Shown here: positions 12,346 through 24,875 of the stretch, piece by piece
Position numbering within the stretch: position 1 is the stretch's first letter
Layout: each line of letters opens with the position of its first letter
Assembly (NCBI GenBank): GCA_038030265.1
Contig: CM075941.1
Location: forward strand, 56,273,952 to 56,337,951
Direction: 5' to 3'
Origin: Corythucha ciliata
Lineage: Eukaryota; Arthropoda; Insecta; Hemiptera; Tingidae
Length of the DNA stretch: 64,000 nt
Notes under the pieces: model-generated
Told to the model about the DNA's origin: nothing
What the model saw: the letters and a program-made list of their open reading frames with translations, nothing else
Databases searched by the model: none
Position numbers and translations under genes: made by a program

Positions 12346-14920
12346 CTAAACTGAGAATATTCGGGGATCGGGGATTATTGTCTCTCATCTTCTACATCAT
12401 TGAGGGCCTAACACCCATCACGCCCCCTTCTCTGAGGTGTTGCATTGAACTATCGAAGTGATTTGACTTCGAGTGAATTTTCGAAGGGTGAAACGCGCAC
12501 CCCCCCCCCCACCAATGGTGTTAGCCCACGCGTAAAAAAATACGCGAAGATTAAACGCCCTACTTACAAACTTGAGCCATTTCCAAAAGGAGCCTCACCA
12601 TTTCTCCTCTATCCCACCGACAGTTTAATCCCTATCCTCTCACCAAACTATGATCCACGGATAGAGAAGCTTTTAAAGCTCGCATTAATCACTTTGTCAG
12701 AGCCAACGTCCTGTAAACTTTCCCTGAATACAAAATAAGAAAATCTAACAAGCTGATAACACTCCTTCAATCTTTATAATGAATTTCTTTGAAGGGCCTC
12801 ATTTAAAATAAATCTCTAAAGTCACATAACAAAACAAAATAATTTAGGCATAACACAAAATATTCAGGAAATAGTTGAATGAAAAAGCGTTACAGAAACG
12901 GGAAATTCAATTTCAGGGTAGCGGTCTCTCAAGCAAGACAACGTAAAGGAGTCTTTGAAGGACCTTTGGCAACCAGATTAATAAAATAAATTAAAACGAA
13001 ATCTGAATTTCCTGTATATGCAAAATTTTCATTCAGTGTTCCCACGTTACATGTCACCAGAAGAGGGGGGATAGTCGGCACGGTGTTTTTATCAGAGCGG
13101 CTGTCGCTGAGATAATGATGAGGGTAGCCCACAGCTCGTTACAGGAAAGAAATGAAATGAGACGTTGAAAGCGGAAACAATAAAAAAACACATTTTCTCT
13201 TATCTATTAATCCTTTTAACTAACAAAATCTTTTTTATCTCGCCGAGATTAGGCCAAGAGCAACATCACAATAACTGAAACTTGAGAAATCTAGAAGTCT
13301 CAATTTAACGTTCAAGATCAAAATACCGCCCCCATCAATCCAACAAACCGACACTTCCTTCGCTCAGAAAGCGGATAGGTCTTTCACCCCACAGCTGTTA
13401 CTCAAGCCCAAGTCTGATATATTAACGTTCAATTTTTGTTTTTGTTGTTAATTAAGTCAGCAATTCTACTGATTTTAGGTTTTTTCCCCTCCAATTTAAC
13501 TGACGCGTAGAGCCTAATCAAATAAGCCTACTATATTCGAGTTACATGATCCATCGATCAAACAATAAATTCAAAACAAGAACGTAAAGAAAAATCTAGT
13601 CTAAACGAAACACCACACGCAAAACATCTACGCATTCTTTATAATATTTTATTCAGTTAAAAAAAAAAAATCAAGGTGAACAAGATTCCAAGGAGCTTTT
13701 CTACAGTTTCCTAATTCACTAAATCACGGACGGAACGCCCACATACCTAACAATTAAAATGCTAGCAGTATGTTATTCACCTATAGCTACCTGTTAATAA
13801 TGTATTTAATTTTTTGTTAAAAATAGAAACAATCAAGAGTTAGAGAGTTTTTTGCAATAATTTTCTCGCAATGCGACGACGTTGTTTTTTAAATCGATTT
13901 AAGGTAAACACAAAACAAACGGTGGGAAGCAATTACTTAGGGTAAGAGCATTTTTCAAACATTTTTTTTCTTAAAGCGAATTTATTTGACAGGATCAATC
14001 AAAGGCGGTGGGAGGAGGGGGTAAATGTTTGAACCGCAGCATTTTACGTGGGCCAGCCGACTGTGTGTTATTATACGACCTGGGGAAATTAAATTTTTTG
14101 TTTATTTTTCCTTTTTTAATAAATTTCGGGCCACTGGGCGACTTTAAAAAGCGTGCAAACAAAATAACCGAAACACTTTCGAAGAATGCTATTTTGACGC
14201 AATGTGTGTAACGTACCACGGAAAACTGTGAAGTCTGCGGCGTTTTATGACGTGTGGTTCGATGGAAACGTTTACAATAATTAAACTGAAAAAAAAAAAA
14301 TGTCAGAACGCGAACACCCTCGCATAAACGCTGCTAACCATCTAACAATGCCGACACTCACACTTCAACACTAACTGAGCGGATGCACTGCACTGAAAAG
14401 CGAAAGAACGAACGAGCGAAGAGAAGGAATTGAACAGGGCAATCGCCGTCACATAGGTGGTTAAAAAAAAAAGACAAAAAAGGAGAAGGAGACAGCTAGA
14501 GGAAGGAGTGAGAACAGCATGAGATTTTAAGCGAAAGAAGACACTGCAGAGACTGGTGAACAACCTTCGGAGGACCCTTCTTCAAGAAGACTGGGGCTTG
14601 GAAGAACGCTGTCTTCTACTTCTGTAAACGATGGAGAGGAGATAGTCTCCGAGGAGGGGGAAAGATTATTGAAAAACATATCAAATGGGTTTTTAATTAG
14701 AAACAAAAGGCGCAACACAGACAGTAGATATTGCGCTTGACATCGCTCTACTCTCAGTGGCAAGCGGGATGATGGCTGTCCGCCCCGGGCACTATTTAAA
14801 TGGGGCACCAATGCAGCGGCTTTTAATTATTTCTACCAGAATACGTTTGGGAGCGGCAATCGAGAATCGAAGGAGGAAAATCCAAAAAATTATTTCATAT
14901 TAGCGATGACTCAAACCCCC
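12346..14920. other. AT-rich stretch, one weak exon candidate
   Basis: There is a poly(C) run near 12500 and several short A or T runs. Apart from the weak minus-strand frame at 14527-14811, listed separately, I see nothing that supports a gene. Confidence 0.4.
14527..14811 (-). CDS. Possible C-terminal exon, unrecognised (weak)
   Basis: An open minus-strand frame ends in SPVSAVSSFA and a TAA stop. Its last 45 or so residues are rich in Ser, Glu and Pro, including FFNNLSPSSETISSPSFTEV, and look more protein-like than neighbouring frames. The upstream part looks like non-coding sequence read through, and I find no clear acceptor just before the Ser-rich part. It could be a terminal exon of a minus-strand gene or a chance frame. 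No family is recognised. Confidence 0.22.
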   Translation of the reverse strand: MVPHLNSARGGQPSSRLPLRVERCQAQYLLSVLRLLFLIKNPFDMFFNNLSPSSETISSPSFTEVEDSVLPSPSLLEEGSSEGCSPVSAVSSFA

Positions 14921-15545
14921 GAAACTGGCTTCTTAAGGAGTTTTAGACGGAAAAATCGGATTTCCAATTAATGAATACCACGAAATTGTTTTTTCAGTAA
15001 GTAACTCAATCCCACAATGTTATTTTCCAGTGACTCAACGTCACGAAATTGGATTTTCAAAGTGCCCCTCCCCCACCCACCCACCGGCATCACCAGTTTC
15101 GCGGGTGAAATCATCCGGCACCTATGGAATGGCAAACATCCGTGAAATCAGAGTGTGAAGCAGAAAAAATATGCATTTGGATCTGAAATCCACAAGATTG
15201 GGGTTTGTAAATGTCAACATCACAAAATTTGGTTTAATTTGAAAGAGCCAAATTGGTTGTTCGATTTCAGAAAGGGATAAAATCACGAAATTTGTTTTTT
15301 AAAAGAGTGAAAATCCACCAAAAACGTGGTTTGAAATAGCAAAAAATAGTAGAATTGGGATTTAAAGGAGCCTGCACATTCACGACATTTGCCTGTGGAT
15401 GAGCGGAAATCCGCCACCGAATTGAAAATTGTACCGAATTGCGCATTGTTGAATTGTTTGGAAAAGCCAAAAACCATCAATCCGAAAAAAATTGTGTTCG
15501 AAACCGCCAATCCCACCAAATTTGGGTTTTGAAAGAGTCAAACAC
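14921..15545 (-). repeat. 31-bp degenerate minisatellite, minus orientation
   Basis: Units include CACGAAATTGGATTTTCAAA, CACAAAATTTGGTTTAATTT, CACGAAATTTGTTTTTTAAA and CACCAAATTTGGGTTTTGAA. Most are followed by (G)AGAG.(C/G)(C/A)AA. Spacing is about 30-36 bp in the better-preserved half at 15190-15540. Confidence 0.7.
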
Positions 15546-15614
15546 TCGTTCTATATTCTGGTGGGAAAATTTTCGGTGAAGTGAAGGCATGACGGCGTGT
15601 GGGCAGTCGGTTCA

Positions 15615-15715
15615 ATCGGTCTTGGCTCACTAAAAATTGAATCTCGTGGGGTTTGGACATCTGGCTCGCCGAAACTACAAAATCGTGGGGTTTAGCTCGC
15701 TAGAAACCCAACTGT
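15615..15715 (+). repeat. Short 31-bp minisatellite array, plus orientation
   Basis: Three units, including GAATCTCGTGGGGTTTGGAC and AAAATCGTGGGGTTTAGCTC, run opposite to the array that ends only about 70 bp upstream. This gives a local orientation switch. Confidence 0.6.
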
Positions 15716-17485
15716 ATTGTATCTTAGCAAGGTGGGAGGGGTGAATTTACAACCAACACTCTGTGATGAATGAGGAAACATTCATAGCAGCATAGCACAT
15801 TCCATGTTCTGAGTTAACGTATTTTACTTACAGTTACGGGAAGAAATAATTGATTTTGAACAAACCGGAAACAAAAATAACGAATAACGGCTGTAGGACG
15901 AATCTAAGCAAGGAAATGGGGCTCAGATGTTAACATCACTGAACGATCCCACAAAAATGTACTCTACGTATAGTCGAATGACAGTATATTTGTTCGATTG
16001 ATGAGTTAATCAATTTTTACTCCCGTTCGTCAAACTTTGGTCGTTGTAAAACGCCACCGGTGAATCGGATTGATGTCATGGTATAGGGTGTGAGGAGGTA
16101 ATCGACACCGTCTCTCGACCGAAGTCGTATTAATCTCAGTAACCGAACAACGGAAACCGAGAGGAATGTAAATACATCCAGTAGGTAAATATTTGAACGA
16201 AACTTCAGATTCTTCGTGACTTCTCTTGTTGTCTTCTTATTGTTCCACAAAAGTAGACTTTTTTATTATTGTTATGCCCTCGCTACTACAGAAGAGCCGC
16301 TCTTTTTAATAAATTTCAAGATTATATTATTAAATTCAGGTATTTATTTACTACACATACTGTTTTTATGATATCTTTTTCAAGACCGTACTAATCTCAC
16401 AATAGGAAAGTTTCTTCATTTTTACAACCTTTTCCTCTCAGGTCCACACTACTGGGCCTTTTTACTCCCTTTCTAATGAGTTTATTGCTCCGAGCGAACG
16501 CTACAGCTATACAACACTCAGGTACCGGCATTATGCTATAGTAGGGGCTGTTTTAATGTGGAGCTTAAAAACATGTTTTTAAAATACATTTGATGGGAAG
16601 GGGAAGACTTTAAGGGACAGTTTTGACAAATGATTTCTATACCTAACTGTGGAAGTGTGTCAACTGCCGCCTCTTCTTAAATATTAGGTACTAGCCCAGT
16701 AAAAGAATTAAAGAAGACCTTGAGGACGAGGAGTTTTTAAGGAATAGTCTAAATCTCCTTTAAGATAAATTATCTTATTTGTTTGAGATTTTCGTGAGTG
16801 CTCTTAGAGCAAACCGTCTTTTCGCAGCCCTAATAAGTCTTAGGAATGCGTAGCAAGTCGCAGGGCAGGTGATGTACTTGGAACTCTCCAAAGTAAGAAA
16901 TTTTGAGGTGAGGACGGAAGCTAGCTGATGAGAGGAAATTACATCCAAGGGAGTGTTTCGCTCTGTTTTCCACCTTGCCGGCTTTATAGTAATGAGTTTC
17001 TATGCCCTCATTTTCACGAAATAGACGCACGTGAGGGGGTGAAGAAAATAAGCAGGCCAAAAGGGATTTAGCATACCCCTTTTTGTCTCTCAAAATGATC
17101 CTCTTTTCCTGCATTTCGCGTCAAGCTAATTTTCAAAAGAAGCTCTTTTAATGAAGGTCCTTCTCGAGCCAAACAAAAGAGACTCGTATACTTCGTCCAA
17201 TTTGAATGCGCACAGCGCGTTCAACACAGTGTAGCGACGTAATACGAAAATCGCTAATGAAGTATGCTGTTGAGGGCGGTCTTAGTAAAAGCAATAAATA
17301 AAACAAAAGCTTGTCTATGTTGACAACTACGACACACGCAAAACACAAATCTCGAGAGGGATGAGGAAACAAACAAGCCGGTTGGGTTTATATGGCACAT
17401 CAATCGAATTTGTTGGATAAATTTCCAATGTAAAGCTCAAGAAGCTGTTTTCGGTTTACTCTTGCATTTGGAGTGAGAAGTAGGT
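15716..17485. other. No recognisable gene
   Basis: AT-rich unique-looking spacer. Short frames on the minus strand near 16017-16250, 16830-17114 and 17148-17372 have no splice borders or domains I can support. Confidence 0.4.
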
Positions 17486-18449
17486 ACTCTCGAATTTGTT
17501 TTTTGGGTAATTCATTCCAGCGAAATTGGTTTTAATGGGCCCAAACCGCTATTTTTTTTTAAAAAAAAGAAGTTATACCCAAAAAATTATTTAATAGAAT
17601 GAGTCAACAACCTGGAAATGTGGATTTAGAAGGTGTCAAATCCTTGATTTCCGACGTGACTGATTCGCAAAATTTGCTATTTGAAAGACCCAACCCCGTC
17701 AAATAGATTTGAATTACTCAACCGCTTGAAAATTATGTTTGAATGACCTTGGCATTTTTAAGGGGTCAATCCAGCGAAATTGGCCTTCTGAGTGACCAAA
17801 ACCCCACAAAAATTGAGTTCTCGCACCTACCCGAATCCTCAATATTTGGGCTTTTAAATGGTCGACATCCGTGAAATTACTTTCAATGAGGGCACAAACC
17901 CTTGAAATGACTTATTTGAAATGATTGAATTGATTTCAGAAATGATGTTTGAATGGTTAACCCCGAGAAAGTGGTTTATAGGAAGTCAATCCAGCAAAAT
18001 CTGGCTTTCGAGTGAACGAAACCTCACAAAATTGAGTTTGTGAATGCCAAATTTGCGAAATTGAGGTTTGTGAACGACAACCACGCAAAATTTGGGTTTT
18101 GAATGAGCGACGTTCGCGAAATTGTATATTATTTATAAAATACTCAAATCCGTAAAATTCCGCTTTTTAGGGAGTCTATACAACGGAATTCATTTTTAAT
18201 GGAGTCAACCCTGCAAAATGGGCTTTTGGAGTGAGCAAAACCGGGAAAATTGGCTACTGTGAGTGCCGAATCTTCAAATTGATCACTCGAGGAACGGCTA
18301 AATTGCTTTTTTTTAATGGATCAACCCAATGATAATGATGTTTGAATGGGTCAACACCGCGAAATTCGGGTTTGGAGTTCCCGACCGGGCAGGCATTCGG
18401 TCGGCATGCATGACGATCCGACAGAATTTGGGTTTTGAACGGCCATAAC

Positions 18450-18491
<42 letters not shown>

Positions 18492-18835
18492 CAGAACACA
18501 GCCCGCAAAACTGGTTTTTCCTTCTACGAAACTTTTTTTCTTCTTCTTTCTTTCTTTTCTTTTCTTACAAGTAACCCTAGTAAAATGTAACTTTATTTAC
18601 TAAAGGAAGGATTACGAAACATTGCGAAGTCGGATTTATTCATAGCCAAAATGTTCTTCTAAAGCAGGGAAATTGCACATGAGGGAAATTGGATTTTTGA
18701 GGGAGCCAAACGGGCGAATTTCGTACCACTAATGCTCAACCTAATTCAGACCCACGAAATTTGTTTTTTTTATGAGCTGAGGGCCGCGAAGATTTATTAT
18801 GTTAAAGAGCCAGCACCGCCTGATCGGTTTCTTGA
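17486..18835 (-). repeat. Longest 31-bp minisatellite array, minus orientation, with T39 tract
   Basis: More than thirty degenerate units occur over about 1.35 kb. The best run is at 18015-18260, where GCGAAATTGAGGTTTGTGAA, GCAAAATTTGGGTTTTGAAT and GCGAAATTG follow each other at 30-31 bp. The array is interrupted at 18453-18491 by 39 uninterrupted T residues and by a CT-rich stretch near 18535-18565. Those may mark the tail of an inserted retroelement or a replication-slippage hotspot. Confidence 0.75.
18453..18491. repeat. Poly(T) tract, 39 nt
   Basis: An unbroken T run lies inside the minisatellite array. It may be the reverse-strand poly(A) tail of a truncated retroposed copy, or simply an expanded homopolymer. 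I see no target-site duplication around it. Confidence 0.9.
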
Positions 18836-21265
18836 ATGTGGAATTTTTCTTCCAGATGGAATAATGTTAGTGTAAAAGGAGGTCGGATGGGTGGTAAAGT
18901 CCACGGAAGAACAAAAATTTCACGTAAAAAACTATGAAAAGTTATCTTTACGCCATCTTTGCAGCCACTAAAAGCCTCCTCTTGTAACTTGGTTTAAACC
19001 CACGTCCTCCTTCCCTTCAACACCACCAACCTTTTCCTAAACAACGCTTAACTTCAGTGCTCTGACTCGTTGATCCATTTTCTCTAGGGCGACAAAACTT
19101 TTAGCAGGTAAATGCCCTTGGTGGATGATAATGGAGGTTGAGAGGCGAGGGTGGGTTTGCAGGTTGAATGTCATTTTACAATAGATAAATAAAAAAAGGA
19201 AGGAAAAAAGTTCCACTTTCCTTCTTTGGCCCACACTCTTTGCTCGTCGTTTTCACCAGAAATGAAAAAAGGCACTTGAAATCTCCTTCGTAACCGATTT
19301 TAATGGGCCACGAGACCTTCGCACAATAAAAATCATTATGGCACGGTGATTTCAAAGAAAATCTTAATTTGTTACATATAGCAGTCCTTTGGGTGTTTCG
19401 GCTTCCACAAGAAGAGAATTGTAGGGGGCGCAGCCTTGTAATTTAACGATCACGACTCATGGTACCTCCGCCACAATTACAGAAAAAAGTGTTAATAAGA
19501 CTTTTTTTGTTGACGAGTTCGTTCACCCTGCTAATGACCACAACAATTTTTATAGTAGTTAGTTCTCTCCGGGCTAATTGCATGGGTTAAAAAAGAGAAA
19601 ATTCAAATAAGGGACAATAAATATATATTTGTTCAAACACTAACAAAACCCTCTCTCCGGCAACATTCAATTTATTGGGAGATTCATTTAAACGACTTCC
19701 CATATAGGGAAAACCAAATCTGTTCCTCCTAATTGAATTTCACTTTGCCCCGTTGTATTTTAACAGCCACCGCACAAGACGGATGGATAATTTACGCGCA
19801 AAAAAAGTCATTTCGAAACGGCCCCTAGAACACGGTGTATTTTATATCGCGCCTTTTTGCTGTCAGAAAAATAGTGAATAGGGGTTTTCTCCCGTTCTAT
19901 CATTCTATCACCTACCCCCCCCCCCCCTGTGCACAGACATCCCACACCGGCTTCTTTACAACACACCCTGGTAGACGAGTTTTCGCGCGAGCTTCAATTT
20001 GTGGGAATTAAGATCAATAAAAAGAGCTTTAAATGGTGGTGTGACCTAGATAATAGAAACGAAAGACTAAACGAATGATCGGAAGAAGAGGTTGGGGGCT
20101 TGGAGATTTGTCCATATTTGAACAGGACTGAATTAGCCAGAAATATTTAACGTGATCATGAGGGAAACGTTTCATTTCTCTCATTTTATTTATTCTTCGT
20201 TCAGAAAGTGCTTAAAGACGTGAGATTTGCTAGACATTCTTGGAATTATTCCATTAGAAATAGAAAGCATTTATGCTCTTGAACGAAATCTAATTTAAAT
20301 TCAATCGTGAAACCAGAGAACGAAACCGCTGTGCGAACTACTTAGCTGAGCGTACTTGGGACTTTGTAAGCGCGGAAACAATAAAAATGACCTATGAAGT
20401 TGTCAGAGTTACTTTTAAAAAATACGTCGGAAGTCACGCGACGTCGTGTTCCCAGCGGTTCAGAATTAGAAGAGTAAATGGATAAAAATAAGTGCAAATA
20501 ATAACCTTTCGGGTTACTTATTAATAGATTTGTTCTAAGAATCGTTAAACTGTATTAATAGGTTAGCAGGTAAAAAATAAAACTAGGTTGTGTTTACTAT
20601 CGAATATTTATTTTCACAAGGGACTGCTCGTCTAAAAATTCGACGTTATTGGGCTAAGTTCATTTTAGCGCCAGAGAAGATGGTGGTGGAATGATGAGAG
20701 GGGTAAAAAGTCTGCAGAAACTAAGTTCGTATACAGGCAGACAAGAAAAAAAAATGGATCAAAAATCCAGACTCTTCTTTTGAAGTAGGTCGGGGTCGTT
20801 TAAATGGAATAGTCAAGATACAAAGACTCGCTAATTTTTTTTAGATAGATCAAAGTTTCGAATTTAACACATCATGCGTCCGGCTCATCCAGCTGGAGAG
20901 AACCAACTCAGGCGACGGGCGCGGGTTACACATTGCACGCGTATTTTTTGTACGTTACATGTACGTACGATAGGTAACAAAAGCTGTTGGGTTCTCCACA
21001 GGCTATGTTTTATTATTTAACGGAACCGGTTTTCAATCTTTAAGATCGGCATCAGCGTTAGAACAATTGAGGAAGACCCTCTCGTTTTATGCCTAGTAGA
21101 AGAGTATGAAATAACACAACATTCACAGCGACTTGACATGTACGTTCCGTGACAGCAGACAGCAGTTTTTAGGAGCTGAATCCTTGGAAGAGGCAAATCC
21201 AAAAATTTTCTTATTCGCGGTACAAAGTGCGCGAAATTAAAGCCACTGAATTTTTCGAGGTTCAT
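18836..21265. other. No recognisable gene
   Basis: AT-rich spacer with a long poly(C) run at about 19915-19927. No exon, RNA gene or complete element is recognised. Confidence 0.4.
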
Positions 21266-21415
21266 AAGCCTGTGTGTTCAAGCACCGAATCCGCAAAATT
21301 TCATTCCTAGAAGAGCCAACGACCCCGATTTTTTTTTTTTAAATAAGAGCCGAACCCAAGAAAATTGGAGGAGCCAAACCAGAAAAAATAGCTTTTGAAG
21401 GAGCTGATATTCGGT
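21266..21415 (-). repeat. Short 31-bp minisatellite array, minus orientation
   Basis: About four units, for example CCGCAAAATTTCATTCCTAG followed by AAGAGCCAAC, and AAGAAAATTGGAGGAGCCAA. The unit break is again at the AGCCAA(A/C) motif. Confidence 0.55.
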
Positions 21416-21555
21416 TTAATATACCTAGTTGACTGTTATGATCTTAACCCCTGTCCCGCCCCGCGATCTTATATTCTCTAATACGCTTAGTTATTAATCG
21501 TCTTACGAAGATCCCAAACGCCATCAAATCGAAATATTTCTCGTACAGAGGCTAC

Positions 21556-21582
21556 CGGGGTGGTCTTATTACGACCACCCCG
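21556..21582. repeat. Hairpin-forming inverted repeat
   Basis: CGGGGTGGTC and GACCACCCCG form a perfect 10-bp GC-rich stem with a 7-nt loop (TTATTAC). It is unusual in this AT-rich context. No T run follows directly and no gene ends next to it, so I assign no function. Confidence 0.8.
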
Positions 21583-21599
21583 CTAATTTTTCAACAAAC

Positions 21600-24225
21600 A
21601 AAATAATAATGACAATGGTTTATTGGTCTTGTCCCCTTGAGAACGCGATATGCGGCCACCTATACGCAGCCCTCGTCGAAAATAATAATAAAGTAATGAC
21701 AAGACTTCGCACATAGCTTTATAGCTCGGTGTCAGTAATCAAACACTTCATTCACGGCTATACATCATTAATTCTCGCTCTTAAAGACGGCTTAGCGTGT
21801 TTACTACGAATCCTCACTTTATTTTATCGGGAAAAGAAAGGGACGAGTAAGTTGTTTTGACTCAGAAATCAATCAAATTACCACATATACACGCAAAACA
21901 AAAAGTGCTGCATCTTCCAAGTGTCTTAAATGAAAATTACGAGCTTTTCAAATGCCATGACGTATAGCAATTCTCAAAGGGTTCATTCTTCATTCGCCCC
22001 TTTTTTGTTGTTCTTTTCGTCTTTCAAACAATGTATTTTTTCTCATTGGTTTCAAACAAATCTTTCCATTTTCAATAAACTTTTTTCTGACCGGAAAACA
22101 AAAGTTTCATTCCTTGAGAAATAAAAAGTCAGGGGTTATTGGGAAGCTATCAAGAGTCTTATGAAACTGCGTTGCCTGACATTAAAACAGTCTTTTAATT
22201 AGAAAGAAGGTTGCAATCATTAAATGAATTAGCCATTTTTGGAGCTAAGGGGGTGAGGCAAAATTAAGCCCCAGTTTTAAACAATTTGTTGATCACACTG
22301 ACAAAAGGGAAGCACCCTTAAAAGAATTCTTCCAGCGAACTTCAAGTTCATTTAGATCAAAAGCGGAAGGTAAACCAATATAAGCGCTCCGTACTGCGTC
22401 ACCTTGCGGTATTGTGTAAAAAGTTATTTATTATATCTCTGGTAAGCGACACGCATGATAGCAACGCTTGAAACCAACTTTTTTGAGCACAATTTTGACG
22501 GTATAGCTGCCCACACAAGTTACATTTTCTACTCGATTTCCACGCCACCCGTTCTTTTCACTACACACGGTAGCACAAAGTGATCAACCCCTCAAATTGA
22601 TTGTACAGCCTACCCCTTTAGTTAGACAGATAAATTATTAGTGTGTCGGGCGTGCGAAGGATGTAATTTTAGCACTTCCTCGCCACACCTTTGAGGTTTT
22701 ATTAAAATAAAAAAAAAAAGTTCCAGTCACGAAACTAATTGAGGAGTTCGTCTCCCCGCCTCCCGAACCAGTCTATTTGGTCATTCCAGCTTATTACCGA
22801 TATTACGAGACGAATTACGTTGAATTAATTGATTGTCAGAACCAGAAACAAATTACTTGAAACTCTAACCCTCCGATGATGGCGCTTCTCCAGCTCTTAC
22901 ACTTGAATCAAATTACGTCGAGAACTGGGGTTTCGAAGTTCTCCCTTTCCATAATTAATTGGTTTGACAGCACAATTAAACATTAACCCTTCAGACTTAG
23001 AAAAGATGGTGGTAAGAACTTTATGGGCAGCTGTTAGGAGGAGAGTTTTAATAGCTTAAATCAGTGGAAGGGAGAGGGTTGACTAAATATTGAGAAAGAG
23101 TTTAATCCCCAAGAAAAATTTTGTCCTTCAGTCCCCCGCGCGATTACATACAAAATAAATGATTCGTTTAACAAACCTGTGATCAATTGCACGCACTTTC
23201 TCGAGTGCAACAACAAAAAGGAAGGGCACGAGGGTTAAGAGCCTGAAAGTGTCTTCTTAATAAAGTACACACGGTAGACAGTCCTGGAATTTTGACCTAC
23301 GAAAGGGGGTTTTTGTTCGTATGGTGGCGACTCAAGGGTATGTCACCTCACACAGGTCATTGTTAAATATGTCTCATATATTACAGGTTCCTCCTACACG
23401 AACTATAGATAGTGTTATGGTTTGGGGAGAGGGTACCTCTTCTTTTGTACTAACCGCCAAGTAGAAAGCGCGGCGGATTTTTACTTGTTACACCGAATTA
23501 GTTTTGCTTATAGGCGAAAAAAGAGAGGAAGATGGCAGAACTCTAATATAACTTCAAGACGAGCAGAAAAGTATAGGCAAAAACACCGCAATACTTCCGC
23601 GCTTTAAAGTGCTGTCAAGAGCCTATAGAAAGAAGTTGAGAACGCATCAGAAGGAATGGATCGTTAACATCGGTAATGAAGCAGGCGACTCATTTGGACT
23701 TGGGCTGAAGCAAGCTGTAAACAAGGTTGCTGTTGGCACGCAATGGGAGGAGGGGAGACCTAACCACTTTCTCTAGTCAAGTAAACAAATAAAACAACGT
23801 TCGTTTTAAGAATACCGAGAGAGTGCTATGATTTCAACGATGATGAAATGCAGTGTTTCCAACGCCTGAGGCAAAAACGTTAAGAAAAAGGGGACGAGAG
23901 GGCAATCAGCCCGTTAATGGTACGTTTGGACCGTTAAAAAGACAGTTTTTTCATTCGTCATTCAGTGGGTTTCGTACTTCAACACTTTGCCATATTGTAG
24001 CTTCCACCCATAGGTTATTTTCAAGTCAAACTCGCCTTGATTGCATTGTCTGAAAGCATCTAAATGTATTAAAATGGAGAAATAATGGGAAATATAACTT
24101 TGACGATAGAATGGTGATGAATTCGGCTTGGGGCCGTATGCCGAAGTAAAGGGTTGTGATTGATACGCGCCCACACTCGGCAACCACACATTTGCAGCGC
24201 TTGGATAGTAGCAGAATTAGTCTAA
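21600..24225. other. No recognisable gene
   Basis: Mostly AT-rich. Minus-strand and plus-strand frames near 23422-23607 and 23853-24235 overlap each other and show no recognisable domain or splice borders. Confidence 0.4.
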
Positions 24226-24875
24226 AATTAGCCAACCCTTTTTTTCCGTGCGCTTTTCAGAAGGGTCAAAGCGCGAATTTTTGTTTTGTTGCAGCGAAAC
24301 CCGCGAAATTGCTTATTTGGGGGAGCCAGCCCCGCTAAATTTGGTGTTTAATAAGTCAACATCACAAAATTGGATTTTATCGTGCCAAACCCACGAAATT
24401 CTGTTTTATTTCCGGGAGCCAGCTCCCCAGAATTGGTTTTGAATGAGCCAGCTCAACGAAATTTCATTTTTTCAAGAACCGGACTCGCCTATTTTACTTT
24501 TTGAGTGGGCCGAACCAACGAGATTGTTGCTTGAGGGGGGGGGGGAGATCCGATCCCACCAAATTGGTCTTGACTGAGTCAATTCTTTGTTTGTTTTAGA
24601 ACGAGCCAGCCCCAAGTCATTGCTGGAAATGCTAATTCCAGAGGAGTGAAATTTTGCTTTTTTTAGGGAACGAACCCCGCGAAATAATTTATGACGTGCC
24701 AGATCCACGAAATTTGGTTTTCATGGAGCGAAACCAGCGAATTATCTTATTTAAGGAGCCAAAGGTGAAATTGGTTCTTGAATCTGCCAGAACCGCTGAG
24801 ATGGGTTCTGTAAGTGCCAAGTCAGAGAAATGTATGGACTTCGAACGAGTCCGTATTCACTACAGCCTGACATGA
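24226..24875 (-). repeat. 31-bp degenerate minisatellite, minus orientation
   Basis: About 20 units. Clear ones are CGCGAAATTGCTTATTTGGG, CACAAAATTGGATTTTATCG, CACGAAATTTGGTTTTCATG and CAGCGAATTATCTTATTTAA. Each is followed by a GAGCCA-like hexamer. Local spacing is 30-33 bp. A poly(G) run interrupts it near 24535. Confidence 0.75.

Noticed and set aside
7650..24875. CRISPR-like direct repeats of ~31 bp
   Set aside because: The units are contiguous and degenerate with no unique spacers, and the context is eukaryotic, so it is a minisatellite.
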